Counted from the first letter of the stretch, positions 23,521-34,689 are shown. The stretch is 64,000 nt of DNA from Deroplatys truncata (GCA_030765065.1 CM060986.1:74517573-74581572), one strand, 5' to 3'. Translations and numbers: made by a program. Notes: generated by a model from the sequence alone, not told the origin.

Positions 23521-24765
23521 TACGAGGATTGATTCAAAAGTCATGGCAACTATTTTTATTTCCCGAAAATATCCCAACACGGAAACTTTATTATATGCAT
23601 TTGAAAGTATGTTACACGAACTTCGTAATGTCACCAGGTGGGTTTGAGTGAACTGGTATGGACATCACGATGCCTATATCTGTGGTCTATTGACAGCGAT
23701 GTGACATGGAAGTAACCAAAGTTAGAACACTGAGCGTTCGTACTTCAAGATAGCCATTAGTCCTTGTGTCTATGATTTTATTCCTAAAGCGAAGAAGCCA
23801 TTCCAATGGAACCGCTTTGCCAACACACATGAGGTTGTAACTGCATTTCGGCGTGAAGTAGTGCGTATTAGCGAAATTCATGCAGCCAATGGCATTGTTC
23901 GTCTTCCGCATCGATGGCAATGAACCGTGGACAACTAGGGGATTACTATGAAGGATGTTAAACATCAATTGAACAACCCTCGTAAACAAGTGACATTTCT
24001 TTTTATTTTCTTCTATTTTCGGCGGGGACGCCTCATTATTGTAAGTGGGGGGAGATGTGACGTGTATGTGTGTGGATTGTCATGCCAGACACATTATTGC
24101 GTCGTTGGCGACAGTGTTGTTGGGGTAATTCTTTCGGCTTGGGTTTTGAAGTTTATTCTGGCGTGGCGAGGGTTAAAGTGGGTGAAGCAGGCATTACTTT
24201 CTTTGTGTTGTGTGTTAGCGTCACTTCTGGTCGAGTGTCGGTGTGAAAGGTCGTATGTGAATTGTATGAATGTAACCGCGTGTGTGTAGCATCTCACTTC
24301 AATTTCTCCCTTTTTATCTTTTGTGTGTAATGTAGGGGCACCATGCTTATATTCAATAAACCACAGGTAATGTGAAATTCTGTGTATTTTGTGATAACTA
24401 TCCCACGTCTTCTCTGGAATGCGTAGTTAAAAGTTTCTGGTCCTCTCGCTACCTCTGATGTTATGCCTCCCAATGTATATGCTGGGGTAACTAAAATTTA
24501 ATATATAGCTGCAAACCTTTTGGCCTCACCCCAGTATATAACAATATTAGCTTTTACAAAGGATTCTAAACAGGTTGTACCAGAATAAAACAGTGATTTC
24601 CAAACATTATATTTGACGTGTTACTCTTCCACATATTCCTGCAACCATATCCCATGTGGTGACAACATTAAGAAGTTCATGTAACATACTTTCAAATGTA
24701 TTTGCTGTGTTGGCACATTTTCGGGAAATAAAATAGTTACCATAACTTGTGAATCAACCCTTGTA
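23521..24765. mobile_element. Mariner-like element carrying a nested LTR
   Basis: The left end starts TACGAGGATTGATTCAAAAG and the right end, read inward, TACAAGGGTTGATTCACAAG. The inverted match continues for about 110 bp (shared TATTTCCCGAAAAT and TTTGAAAGTATGTTACA). TA at 23519-23520 and 24766-24767 is the target duplication. Removing the LTR-like insert at 24040-24543 leaves about 740 bp, so the element is an internally deleted derivative. No transposase motif could be read with confidence in the remainder. Confidence 0.8.
24040..24543 (+). mobile_element. Solo-LTR-like insert, third member of a family
   Basis: It runs from TGTAAGTGGGG to a terminal TATAACA. Its phrase TTGTCATGCCAGACACATT matches TTGTCATTACCAGACATATT of the two LTRs at 26.8 and 34.2 kb. 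Its last 90 bp (CCAATGTATATGCTGGGGTA, then GGCCTCACCCCAGTATATAACA) also follow them. TTCAATAAACC near 24352 is a polyadenylation-like signal. The flanks TTAT and ATAT are not identical, so either the duplication has mutated or the left end is misplaced. Confidence 0.6.
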
Positions 24766-24945
24766 TATATGCCGTTTAGATAACAGCTTTTAAAAATTAA
24801 AACTTTTCAAAGCTTTAAATTTGAATTTTTGAACAGCGGGGTAACTCTGTAACAAAGGAGAGTGGATACTGATGATAATGAAATTAAATCTTATTGGGGA
24901 AATGAACTTTGGGAAGGAAACTTCCAGGCCTAAGTTTAGGATAAC

Positions 24946-25075
24946 TTCCTAGCATTTGTCAGTTATGAGGTCTGAGGAAAACTTAGAATCTCAGTCAGGG
25001 AGGATGGTCCTGGCGGGATTTGAACCGCGCACCTCCCGTTCATGATTCCACGCCCCAAATTCCTCGGCTTTCGTC
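24946..25075 (-). repeat. SINE-E, tRNA-derived fragment
   Basis: This is the second copy of the 7.37 kb family. The shared phrases are CAGTTATGAGG(A/T)CTGAGGA on the plus strand and CGGGATTTGAAC, the complement of box B GTTCAAATCCCG. The head CCGAGGAATTTGGGGCGTGG lies on the minus strand. Confidence 0.65.
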
Positions 25076-26816
25076 TCGGTTATCACTGTATCCCTATAAT
25101 ACACATTTTTCTTGTCGCTTATGTCTACCCCTTCTTTTTTTATTTCTTTTAGGTTTAACATCCTTTAACCAGAAAATGAGTGATAGTACGAAAAGAATGC
25201 ATAGGTGTGATCGGGTATCTAAAGCGCTAAATATATCTTATTCATTCTCAGGAGTAAGTAAAAGCCTCAACCAGGCAGCTTTGACCATCCAAGGCTCAAA
25301 CCCTGGAAGCAGCATGATAGACAAGAATCTTACGCCTTTTAGGCATCAGAAACTACAGTGTTTACCAAACTAACTAAAACTGATAACAGGAAGCAAACGT
25401 TAACTGGTTGTTCAGCATAAAACTGTTTCAGATAGATACTGAGCATTGAACTATGTGGCCTATTTGTGCAGAGACTCTGTATTTTGAAGGAGATAGGTTT
25501 TCTCATATACTTTCGGGAGAATGAGATAGATTTTAATTATTTTTTTTTAATTTTACGAGAAATATCCGTAAAATTAATTAAAGTGTAGCTGTTTTCTTCA
25601 CTCTATTTTGAGTACGAACTGTTGATCACTGCTATAAGCGTTTGAACGTTCTATATAATTTTGGAAACAAGATGCATAAGAGTTTCTGATAATGTTTACC
25701 TATTTCTGTGATTCTTGTGTAGGTGTTCTGCTCCTTTAGTTCTAAAGGTTTCGTTTAAGCCCTCTCGTCCGCATTTATTTGCCTTTATGGCGCAACTAAA
25801 ATATAGCAGAGATCAAAGACGAAACGTTCAAACAGCACTAAAACCCTTACACTGTTTATTGATATGCGGTAATTATTCTCTAAAACATCAGCATTGCAGA
25901 CTGCTGTTTAAAATAAATACATATATCTATCTCTCTGTCCTTTTAAAATTAAGATTTGAAAGTTTTTTTGTTAACTATAATTTTTACAGAATTACACAAA
26001 AATTCTGCATTCCCTTTACACTGCGTCTATTGTGACTACTATCTACTAATCTCTTAAACAGAATTTAGCAACAACTACATTGTAACATACAATGTAATGA
26101 AGGGTACAGAAAGGACTAATAAGGAGAGCTACTTTGTGTGCAGGGTAGGGCATAGCCTAATTTCAATATTATTTTTGTGTTTCCATCAAATTGAAATTGA
26201 AATCAGTATGTAGGAGTAGGTCGTTCGTTGTGTTCTAAAATGATAACGAAAAATTGCTATAACTTCTTAAATAGGGACTGTATTGAGCTTCTTTAACAAA
26301 TATTTCGTAAACATTATGCTTATATGCTTTTGTTATGTGGAACTGTTCATAAAAACTATAATATGTGAAACAGGAGGTTACTTTCTTGTGGCATTAATCG
26401 GCTATTATAGTTTAAATCATTGTTTTAGGTGACGACCTGAAATTTTGTTGATTTGGTCATCCTTTTCAACGTTTCATTTTCATGCGTAAACAGCTTCCAA
26501 ATGGTTTCTCTTTCAAGTTGTTCCCATATAGGAATATTTTTAAACACACTACAACCGGTTTTAAAATTCAAGATGTGATATTTAAGTACCCCTTTTCCTC
26601 AAATTCATACCATTCTAAGAGTTTTCATAGAACTTCAGCGTTGTATTCGCAGAGAAGAAAAGAAGTAGAATTGGTGAAAGGTAGGGCAGAAAACCAGCTA
26701 ATATATCAGTGAGCATGAAAAGGAATTCATCTGGAAGGGTGTATTGTAATCCTACTCTAGGAATACTACTTAATTTAAGTCTTTAATTGCTATAATTTCA
26801 CTTCATTTTCCTCTAT
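25076..26816. other. Unassigned sequence
   Basis: Open frames up to 117 codons (25020-25373, 25715-26035) show no domain, no biased composition and no supporting splice context. They are treated as chance. Confidence 0.35.
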
Positions 26817-26820
26817 ATAT

Positions 26821-27256
26821 TGTGGCGTATTAATAATTTAGAAGTTTCATTGTCATTACCAGACATATTGTTGTTTACGTCCGGGATGACGTCACTTCTG
26901 GCTGGGAGTTTTCGATAGCCACGAGTGATGAGGATATAGGGTCTGTCTTACTCAGGATTCCGTGAGAAGCGAATCGCGCGTGCAATCCGGCCTTTGGATC
27001 GGTGGAAATCTCCCCCACCTTTCATATTTAATAATGTAGGAACCGAAAACGGTTGGGAAATAAATCTAGGAATGTGTAAGTAGATTTGTGTTATGGGTTT
27101 TGCACAGTGAAACCCACGCCTTACTCTTAACCTCCACACCGCGTTTCGGTCCTCCGCAGACAAGTGAATATACGTCCCCTCAATGTACGTGCTGGGTACT
27201 AAAAATAAATTGAAACTTTTCACGTGAACCTTTAGGCCTCTACCCAGCATGTAACA
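26821..27256 (+). mobile_element. Solo LTR with ATAT target duplication
   Basis: It starts TGTGGCGTATTAATAATTT and ends CATGTAACA, the TG...CA ends of an LTR. ATAT lies directly before (26817-26820) and after (27257-27260). A closely related copy in direct orientation, with the same ends and the same ATAT flanks, lies at 34180-34650. A 4-bp AT-type duplication fits several Ty3/Gypsy lineages. No internal gag-pol sequence remains. A short TIR transposon with an AATATT preference is the alternative. Confidence 0.7.
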
Positions 27257-27260
27257 ATAT

Positions 27261-27950
27261 TCATGTTTACAAAATTATTCTTGGGGCGTATGGTTTGTCA
27301 TATACTTTTGAAAGTTTTAGACTGTGTTCAGATACTATATAGCTCACCTAGGGGTTTTATGTGATAAAATACCAATTAAAAATGAACTTTTAAAATTAAA
27401 AATATATAGTAATCCTCAGACATCAAAACGCAGAGCAGCATTTGATTATTTAATTTCCACGAATCATTCATAAAATATCAAATCATTAAAAAAAAATCAC
27501 AATACAGTGTTTTGTTCTAGACATAAAGTTGTATTATAAATACTTAGCTAATGCCGTTTAAGTTACTAAGCTCATATTTACTATGATTACACATTTTAAT
27601 GAAACAATCCTGTAAAACCTTTTTCTGCAAAAGTGCAGAATATAGGTTTCCTGGCAGCAGAACTGACATTGGAACTATGATTTCCTGCTCCAGTGCGGGG
27701 AAATTTTTCCGCACGCGCTTTTCCGCAAGCATGAGTCCTGTTTCGTAAATGAAACATGAAAATCTTCACATTTATATGAAGGGCTCAAGCTTAGAAGAGT
27801 TTATCCACCAATTTAAATAAAATTAGAAATATCCACATTGTCCTCTAAAATTAGCATACTCCTGAGCAAAGAAGAATTGCTGCCTTTGATTTTGTTATTT
27901 CTCAATTAAATAGCAAGTAATGCATTTTCGGTGTAGTGTTTAGCTTTAAC
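27261..27950. other. Unassigned AT-rich sequence
   Basis: Nothing recognised. Confidence 0.35.
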
Positions 27951-27951
27951 C

Positions 27952-28105
27952 TTCTCGACTAAAAAGTATAATGCTCTCTCGTATACCTTTCAGCAGATTT
28001 TTCAGGCAACAGTTCTCTTAAAGATATACTTAGTATTGCTATAACGTCTGGTGGTGTGCCCATAAACTCTTCGGCTCGCTTTTCCTCTTATAATCTATAT
28101 GACAT
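27952..28105 (-). pseudogene. Relic of an ORF shared with 31.8 kb
   Basis: On the minus strand an ATG at 28105 opens a frame that, after one stop, reads EEKRAEEF, then PPDVIAILSISLRELLPEKS, then AERYTREHYTF before stopping. The LPEKSAERY core resembles the LPEKS..RYE phrase near the N-terminal side of insect proteins related to tyrosine-recombinase (Crypton/DIRS-like) elements. That link is from memory and is tentative. A homologous segment lies at about 31826-31975 on the other strand. Confidence 0.45.
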
Positions 28106-28564
28106 TATTGAAACGTTAAGCACACAAAATGTCCAAACTGAATAGCTTTTTATATCAACAATGGATTCCTATTAGCGTCAAGGCAACAAACGGATAACGT
28201 AGTTGGAAACGCGTTTTAACGTTTACAAAATTATTTAACATGTTCATAATATGTAATGATAATATTTTCGTATAAAACTAGCGTGTAACACACTTGCAGA
28301 AAGAATCGTGCAAAATCGTGCGATTAGAGTACTCCCTTTGCAAATTTCATACTCGTTTTGCAATGAAGCCCTTTCCGCACTAGTATTACAATATGCTTTA
28401 TTCGCGACCGTTTAATAATAACTACTAATTCATCGTGACATGGTAATGGCATTCATGGCTACACTGAATGTGCTATGTCATTCATTACGGGACTGAATTA
28501 ATATATAATATGTAAGATTGTGATAAAAGCTCAAAATCTGCATATAAAGCTTTCTCATTGTACA
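28106..28564. other. Unassigned sequence
   Basis: Nothing recognised. Confidence 0.35.
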
Positions 28565-28565
28565 A

Positions 28566-29117
28566 TACTGAAGGTAAAAATAAAGGTGCGTATCACGGAG
28601 GGGCCTCTGGAAACGGGGCTGAGCACCGCAAGTAGGCCGTAACGGTCCTTTTTGCTTCCAACGTGGCCTCTGTGAGGGAGGGATGAGGGAAGAGACCTGA
28701 CGGGCGCAAGGGTGGATGGGTCCCTAACGTTTCCAGATAGAACGCATCCGACGACGTCCGGTCCCTGCTCACAAACCACCAACCTCCAGGATTCCGGGAC
28801 GGCGCACACTCGGAGGGGAGACTTAACTGAGTGGTACCACAGCGACGCCAGAGAAGTAACCTTTACAGAGCGCAGGCCACCGCCCAGCTGATCACCGTCG
28901 CCTGGTCCTACAACCCTGAAGCAAGTGATAAGGAAGATGATGGGTACAGGAAATGAGAGGGAGGAGAGTCGTGATAGAAGATGAACCATTCCAGCATTCG
29001 CCTGTCGACCCGGGGAAACCAAAAAAAACCCATGGGCCAGAGAAGGCGGTCGCGGGGATCGATCCCGGGACCTTCCGAATGCGGGCATAGAGTTGCCGCC
29101 TGAGCCATACCGCTCCG
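28566..29117 (-). repeat. SINE-A copy
   Basis: The minus-strand head reads GAGCGGTATGGCTCAGGCGG and then box B GGGATCGATCCCCG. The body follows to CTCCGTGATACGCACC and an AT-rich tail. ATTGTAC on the left and AATGTAC on the right may be the target duplication, with one mismatch. The 177-codon minus-strand open frame across this body (28555-29088) reflects its GC richness and is not a gene. A (CT)n run abuts the head at 29124-29151. Confidence 0.8.
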
Positions 29118-29119
29118 TA

Positions 29120-29151
<32 letters not shown>

Positions 29152-30140
29152 AACTTCGCACTATTTCGTATAGAGCTCATATACCACTTCATATTTCACC
29201 CTCAATTTACTGGCAAAAGCGATGCAACTGTCGAAGCTTCTCCAACAATATTTGAAGAAATGCGTTCCTCAGAATCACTCATTATTCGGAACGAATTAGC
29301 CGATTTTTTTGATTCCAGATAATCTATACCATTCTATTGTTATCGTAAACAAATTAATATCGTTACACTAGATTTTAGTTTCTATGCCAACTTTACTACA
29401 ATCAATGGAATAATAAGTAGTATTAACTAGGCTTTGGTTTGCATTAAATCTCAGAATATCACAACGTTTATTGCATGATGATGCTGTTATTTATAAATAA
29501 ACGATCGTATCATGAACGCTTATACGGTAAGTAGTCATTATTCCTGGATCCTGGATAAAAGTGTATAGTGGAGGTGAGCACAATTACCGCTCCCATGTAA
29601 TTGCAGAGCTCGGCTTACGCCTCGTTCTTGCAAAACACATTCGAGAGGTAATAATGCTCATATCCCTCCAGTTGCATAATATTTTGAAAGATTTTGGCTG
29701 CGATTATAAAAGGCGAGCATTTCAGCCCTGTGTTCCCTTAAGCACTTTACCCTTAAAAATCCATCCATCACGCTCTTCCCTACTTTTGTGCTGAACTCTA
29801 CAAATGTAATTTGGCTAAGGCTCCCGTGTGCCAGCAAATTAATCACATAGGTGTATCCATAAAAAACAGGAACCATAATTTTGTTTTCAGTCATGTTTCG
29901 TTAAGAAGTACAGGACTCCGGCAGACGCCTACAGAAACACTTGTAGGTAAACATAAACATTTGCAAGGTTTCTGGCACCCTCCTTCCATACGAGCCCAGA
30001 TTTACCTGCATGGCCGGAGAGAAGTAGACGGAAGCTTCTGGGGCACATGCTTAACTATTTCTTAGCCAAGTTTGCGTTTAAAACCAGTCAAATCTGGAAT
30101 TAGACAAAACAATACGAATATTACACTTTGGTTGGCGTAA
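29118..30140. other. Unassigned sequence
   Basis: A moderately GC-rich block at about 29550-30060 has short open frames on both strands, but no motif is recognised. Confidence 0.35.
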
Positions 30141-30144
30141 ATTT

Positions 30145-30560
30145 TTAAGAGATCTGATGTTTCACATTCACGCGAGTTTTTTTTATCAATTACATCTTCA
30201 CGTAATTCCTTATATACTATAACACTGTAAAAATATGTGTTATATTCGTATGAGCTTCTTTACCCTTTATAGCTTATTAGAGGGTATACAAATTATTCTT
30301 ACGGAAGTTTATTTTTCTCTCTACTTCATTTTAATCAAGATAAACATTTCCGGAAATAGCTGCATTACACATTTCGTTATAGATACATAGAGAACAGCGA
30401 TAGTCTAATGTTTTAAAACTGGACGCTATATGCTGACCTTGAAATTCCATACTCTTACCATAACATCGCGAGAAACAACTGAAAATCGACAGGACTTTGG
30501 CTAAGTATTGAACAATTCGAAGTATTAATAATGGATATCTCGGAAATTGTTATTCTTTTA
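30145..30560 (-). repeat. Family A, variant-subfamily 3' portion
   Basis: It carries TCTGATGTTTCACATTCACG, then an extra block (ATTACATCTTCACGTAATTCC) also found in the copy at 35.2 kb, then TTTACCCTTTATAGCTTATT and AATGGATATCTCGGAAATTG. The microsatellite side of the element is absent. Confidence 0.7.
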
Positions 30561-30746
30561 AAGTTCAGTCGACATTCAGTTGTTCCTCGCGGTTGCATGC
30601 TAAGAGTAGGATTTTTAAGTTCAGCAAATTGCATCCAGTTCTTGAGGCAGTATTTTATATCACAACACTGTGAATGCCAGAGTGATTGTAGTGTAAATTA
30701 GCATTATTGTATGACAATGATTTGAGATGTTTGTTAACTATAAGCA

Positions 30747-31389
30747 TTGTTAGGAAATAAATTTACACGGCCTCACTGAAACTGACAATAGGAGCGGGTA
30801 ACAATGAAGCGATGGGGTGAGATGATTATCAATTAGATGAGACAAACAAATGACGTCAGGGTAGCGTGCCTTTCTTTAGAAATGGAGGGAATATCTTTCC
30901 TAGAGCATATGTTTTGTAATTTTGATTGGCTGACGAAATAGACGCTGATGTTGACGCGATTTATTAACCAATAGCAGCTCTATTATAATGTTTAGGCATA
31001 TCGGGATGAGGGAGTATAAATTCTGGAGCCAAAGACAAGTATCGCGCAGTTCTACAGAATCATTCACAAGGCAAACGTCGCGCAGTTCTAAGAAATCTCT
31101 CTCGCGAGTTACACGTCAGGTAGATCTATGGAAGCATTCACGAAGTACACATTACGCAATTCTACAGAATCTCTCGCGTCGTAAAGTTAGTTACAAAATG
31201 TGAAATACGCGAATTAATAGTGCGCGGCAAATAAGTGATTGTAGTTACATTCGAAAATGTAACAGTTTCAGTCAGGCGTGTATTAAGATTAAATATATGA
31301 AATTAATTCAGTGTGACGGCAATAAAAGTGTAAAAACAAATTCTTTTATCAGTGTTATCTTTTAGTAAAACTCCTTTCCGTTTACACAC
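30747..31389 (+). promoter_or_regulatory. LTR-like promoter and poly-A region (candidate solo LTR)
   Basis: It begins TGTTAGGAAATAAATTTACACGG at 30748. CCAAT-type boxes occur in both orientations (GATTGGCTGAC near 30923 and AACCAATAGC near 30968). A TATA-like GAGTATAAATTC lies near 31012. A transcribed-looking segment with three or four imperfect CGCAGTTCTACAGAATC repeats (31040-31180) follows, and then a polyadenylation signal, GGCAATAAAAGTG, near 31322. The layout is that of U3-R-U5. No matching duplication was found at the ends, so the boundaries are provisional. A cellular promoter with a first exon is the alternative. Confidence 0.45.
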
Positions 31390-31514
31390 CCTGTTCAAGA
31401 GATATTTGCTCGACTGAGTAATAATAGCTAGCCGGAGGACAAAGAACCCAAAATTCAAAATAGTAAAAACAATAACAGGCGCTCAGCAAATAAGATAACA
31501 CGACAGTTACCGCG

Positions 31515-31715
31515 AAATTCTTAAACATTTGATAATCGCTGTTCTCTTTGCATTTATAACGAAATGTATAATGCAGCTATTTCCGGAAAGGTTTATCTGG
31601 ATAGAAACAAAGTAGATGGAAAAATGAACTTTCGTAAGAATAATTTCTATACCCACTAATAAGCGATAGAGGGTAGAGAAGGTCATGTGATTGTAATACA
31701 TCAGAAATTTCCTAA
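31515..31715 (+). repeat. Family A, variant-subfamily 3' end
   Basis: It contains CGAAATGTATAATGCAGCTA, CCCACTAATAAGCGATAGAG and the end AGAGAAGGTCATGTGATTG, then TAATACATCAG. It is the same segment as at 30145-30560 but inverted, so the LTR-like region lies between opposed family A ends. Confidence 0.7.
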
Positions 31716-31825
31716 CATTATTAGAAACTACTTCTGGGCGTGCGTGACACTATTAGAAATCCATAGTTGATATAAACAGCCACGTCTTGTATGCTTAACC
31801 TTTCGGCATTGAAGCCATTCTGAAT

Positions 31826-31975
31826 TATGGATAGGACGACGAGAAGGAAGCCGAATAGTTTATGTGAACATTATTAGACGTGGCAGCAGTAGGGAGTATA
31901 TCTTCAAGAGAGCTGTTGCCTGAAAAATCTGCTGGAAAATATGAGAAATTTCAATAAATGGCATGTTAATTTAAA
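31826..31975 (+). pseudogene. Relic of the ORF shared with 28.0 kb
   Basis: GAAGCCGAATAGTTTATGTG, then GAGCTGTTGCCTGAAAAATC and TGCTGGAAAATATGAGAAAT, align in order with the minus strand of 27952-28105. Translation gives ELLPEKSAGKYEKF in one frame, with stops upstream. The phrase after it (HVNLNFYKKV in a shifted frame) suggests the ORF once continued. Function is unknown; a Crypton-like origin is tentative. Confidence 0.45.
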
Positions 31976-32049
31976 TTTCTATAAAAAGGTGTGAAGAGTT
32001 GACATTATTGTTTTCTCACTGTCTTATCATTCCGCACTTTCGTACAAAA

Positions 32050-32140
32050 ACAGTTCCATACGCCTCCTTTAAAATCGAAGGTGATGTCAGCGAATTTGCC
32101 TTTTGAAATAATTGAAGCTGCAACTGAGCATATTATTTGC
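32050..32140 (-). repeat. SINE-D 3' fragment
   Basis: CGCCTCCTTTAAAATCGAAGG, TGATGTCAGCG and CCTTTTGAAATAATTG resemble the 3' part of the copy at 20.1 kb. There is no tRNA head here. Confidence 0.5.
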
Positions 32141-32142
32141 CC

Positions 32143-32143
<1 letters not shown>

Positions 32144-32194
<51 letters not shown>

Positions 32195-32199
32195 TAATA
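32144..32199. repeat. (TAA)n microsatellite
   Basis: A TAA run of about 55 bp with one break. Confidence 0.9.
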
Positions 32200-32520
32200 T
32201 CTAATTTACTGCAAAACATGAGGAGGTATGTGATGAGATTTCTTCATTACTGCATTGGCCCGCTGGTCTTTATTTTTTGTGCGCAGAACGAATTCTTGAG
32301 GTTGCTATTTCTAGGAATGCAATCAGTGAATCGAAAGGAGTGGTTACATACCAGTTATGAGAATATGCCTTCTGAAGCTGCAAAATTACACCTATACTGT
32401 CGACTGTCTTTATAAACAGCAGTACTATTTTGTAATATAAGTGTTGAAAGGTACACATTGCGCATCCGAGAGTGATTGGCTGCAACTCGAGGTTGCAATG
32501 AACCTTTCAACATGTGTATA

Positions 32521-33240
32521 TTTTTACTTTCTCTACTACGTATAGTAAGTAGGGGAAGTATTGTATTCCACCCAAAAATTCGATACAGAGATTTCACCAG
32601 AAATATATGTTTTGAGACCCCCTGAATAAAAAAAAAGCATTTTTGAAAACATGTCCGTGTGTGTGTCTGTGAACAGCATAACTCAGAAACGAACAGTCGG
32701 ATAAACACCAAACTTGGTATTTAGGTTCAGAATCTTCCAAAGATGCGACACGGAGGTTGATCGTAGATCGCGTTAAAATACACAATTTATGTCATATACA
32801 TTTTTTTTGTTGAGTGAACCATTTTCGAGATATTTCTTGTTATTTTCTTAAATTTTTCAACACTTATTTTCTCAAATGAGAATTCGTTATTCTTTTTTTT
32901 TTTGTCTTGGATATGCAAAGAGTATTAATCTGTGGCAAAGGAATGGTACTGCACCTAGCAACCAGCTATTAAGAGATATGTCTATGCTTAAAGGCTACTG
33001 TATTTCTATATTGCCCTTGCAAATACAAAACAAGGGGAACATAGTAGGCCTTAAGCGATAGTCAAATATTTTTAGAGCTGGTCGCTATGTGTAAAATGTA
33101 ATTCTCTTTGCATGTCAAAAGATCGTTTCTGCAAATGTTTGTCTCGATTAATATGAAATAGATGAAGAATAAGAGTTTGTAAAAATAGTTTGTAAAAGAG
33201 TAGAGAAAGTCATGTGAGTGTAACATCATATTTTTTATAT
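32521..33240 (+). repeat. Family A copy with deletion and internal inversion
   Basis: The start (TACTTTCTCTACTACG) and end (AGTAGAGAAAGTCATGTGAG) are well kept. About 250 bp of body are missing at 32757, where GGAGGTT joins GATCGTAGATCGCG. At about 33035-33118 a segment (GGGGAACATAGTAGGCC, CTTAAGCGATAGTCAAATA, TCTCTTTGCATGTC) is in the opposite orientation to the rest. It lies next to a same-sense version of the same sequence at about 32910-33020, an inverted duplication. Confidence 0.75.
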
Positions 33241-34175
33241 TACCTTGTCGTAATCTAACTTAATTTAAATTTATTATATTTGGTATAATATGGAAAGCTA
33301 AAAATATACTTACTACAAATTTCGAATCGATCAGTATTTGTTCGTAAGTATTATGTTTCTATAATAACGATTGTTTATTGGTGGTTGGAGATCATCGTGA
33401 TTGCAGAGAGATATGTGAACACTCCTTTAATAGTAAGATCGAAATCTGCAGCAGAATTATGGGAAAGGATGAGTCACGTGATGAAGAGAGCAATAACATG
33501 GAGCTCTCACAGCAGTGACGGAATGTAAGGAATCCATGAAGGATTGTGCACGTGCAGTTACTGTTGTTTCACATCCTAGTATTGTTGATAATGTGCCAGC
33601 AATTAATTTCATCCAGTGTACCTGTTGCAGTATAATTACTCATGTGTACAGCAAGTTAATTGGAGTATTTGAAAGCATTCGTTTATTTGTGCTATTAAAG
33701 TGTGTGTCATTTTTGTTTAAATTACACAATAGTGCGACTAAGTGATATAAAATATTACCGCAAAGCTACTTTGTCGCACTAACCTTCAATTTTTTTTTAT
33801 TCCAGCTCGCAAGACTAGTACTCTTGGTTCTAAAATCAGTTTGGTAATGGTCACGTTGCGGGTAGTGAGAAAAAGGTAATTTGACTACTACAGATATTTT
33901 GTGCTTGAAATTTTTCAGTTGTTAGGCCTATCCAGCCTTCTGTGAATAACAGAAACTTAAAATTGCACTTCATATAATACATGTGAGATTCCGATTTGTT
34001 CTTTACAAATGCAAACTCTTTTTATGGCTCTTTATTAAGCATGCAGTTCATTCTCAGTATTTTTATCACAGCAATAAAGCCGAACTTCAGTACCACGGAA
34101 TTCCCTATTCTTAGGGGATCGATCTTGGAGGAAAGTGATGGTAAAATATGCCCGGTAGATATATGAAAAAGCATA
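33241..34175. other. Unassigned AT-rich sequence
   Basis: A 76-codon open frame at 33515-33745 has no recognised motif. Confidence 0.35.
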
Positions 34176-34179
34176 ATAT

Positions 34180-34650
34180 TGTGGCGTATTAATAATTTGG
34201 GAGTTTCCTTGTCATTACCAGACATATTGTCGTTTTCCATTGTCATTACTAGACATACTGTTGCTTTCGTCTCTCGGTCAGAAATTGAAATTGAGTTTTA
34301 TTTATTTTTGCTAGTCACGAGTGGTGGGGATAGCGTCTGTCTTACTGAGTACTCCGTGAGAAGCGGATCGCGCCTGCAAGCCCGCCTTTGGATCGGTGAA
34401 CACCTCCCCTCACCTTTCATATTTAATAATGTAGGAACTCCAAACGATTGGGAAATAATCTAAAAATGTTTAAGTAGATTTGTGTTATGGACTTTGTACA
34501 GTGAAAAATCCACGCCTTCCTCTTAACCTCTACACTACGTTTTGGTCCTCCGCGGCCAAGTGAGTATACGTCCCTTCAATGTACGTACTGGGTACTAAAA
34601 ATTAATTTAATTTTTCATGTGAACTTTTAGGCCTCTCCTAGCATGTAACA
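34180..34650 (+). mobile_element. Solo LTR with ATAT target duplication, sister of 26.8 kb
   Basis: The ends are TGTGGCGTATTAATAATTTG and GCATGTAACA, with ATAT on both sides (34176-34179, 34651-34654). It matches 26821-27256 nearly throughout, including CTCCGTGAGAAGCGGATCGC and TTTCATATTTAATAATGTAG. It is about 35 bp longer because of a near-repeat of CATTGTCATTACTAGACATA at the 5' side. Confidence 0.7.
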
Positions 34651-34689
34651 ATATTGCTAACAGACTTTCACTGGATTCCAGTATTTACA

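Noticed and set aside
25715..26035. Possible 106-codon gene
   Set aside because: No domain, no splice context, AT-rich codons and no repeat of the frame elsewhere; best read as chance.
28555..29088. 177-codon minus-strand open frame
   Set aside because: It lies wholly in a SINE-A body; other copies do not keep it, and GC richness lowers stop frequency.
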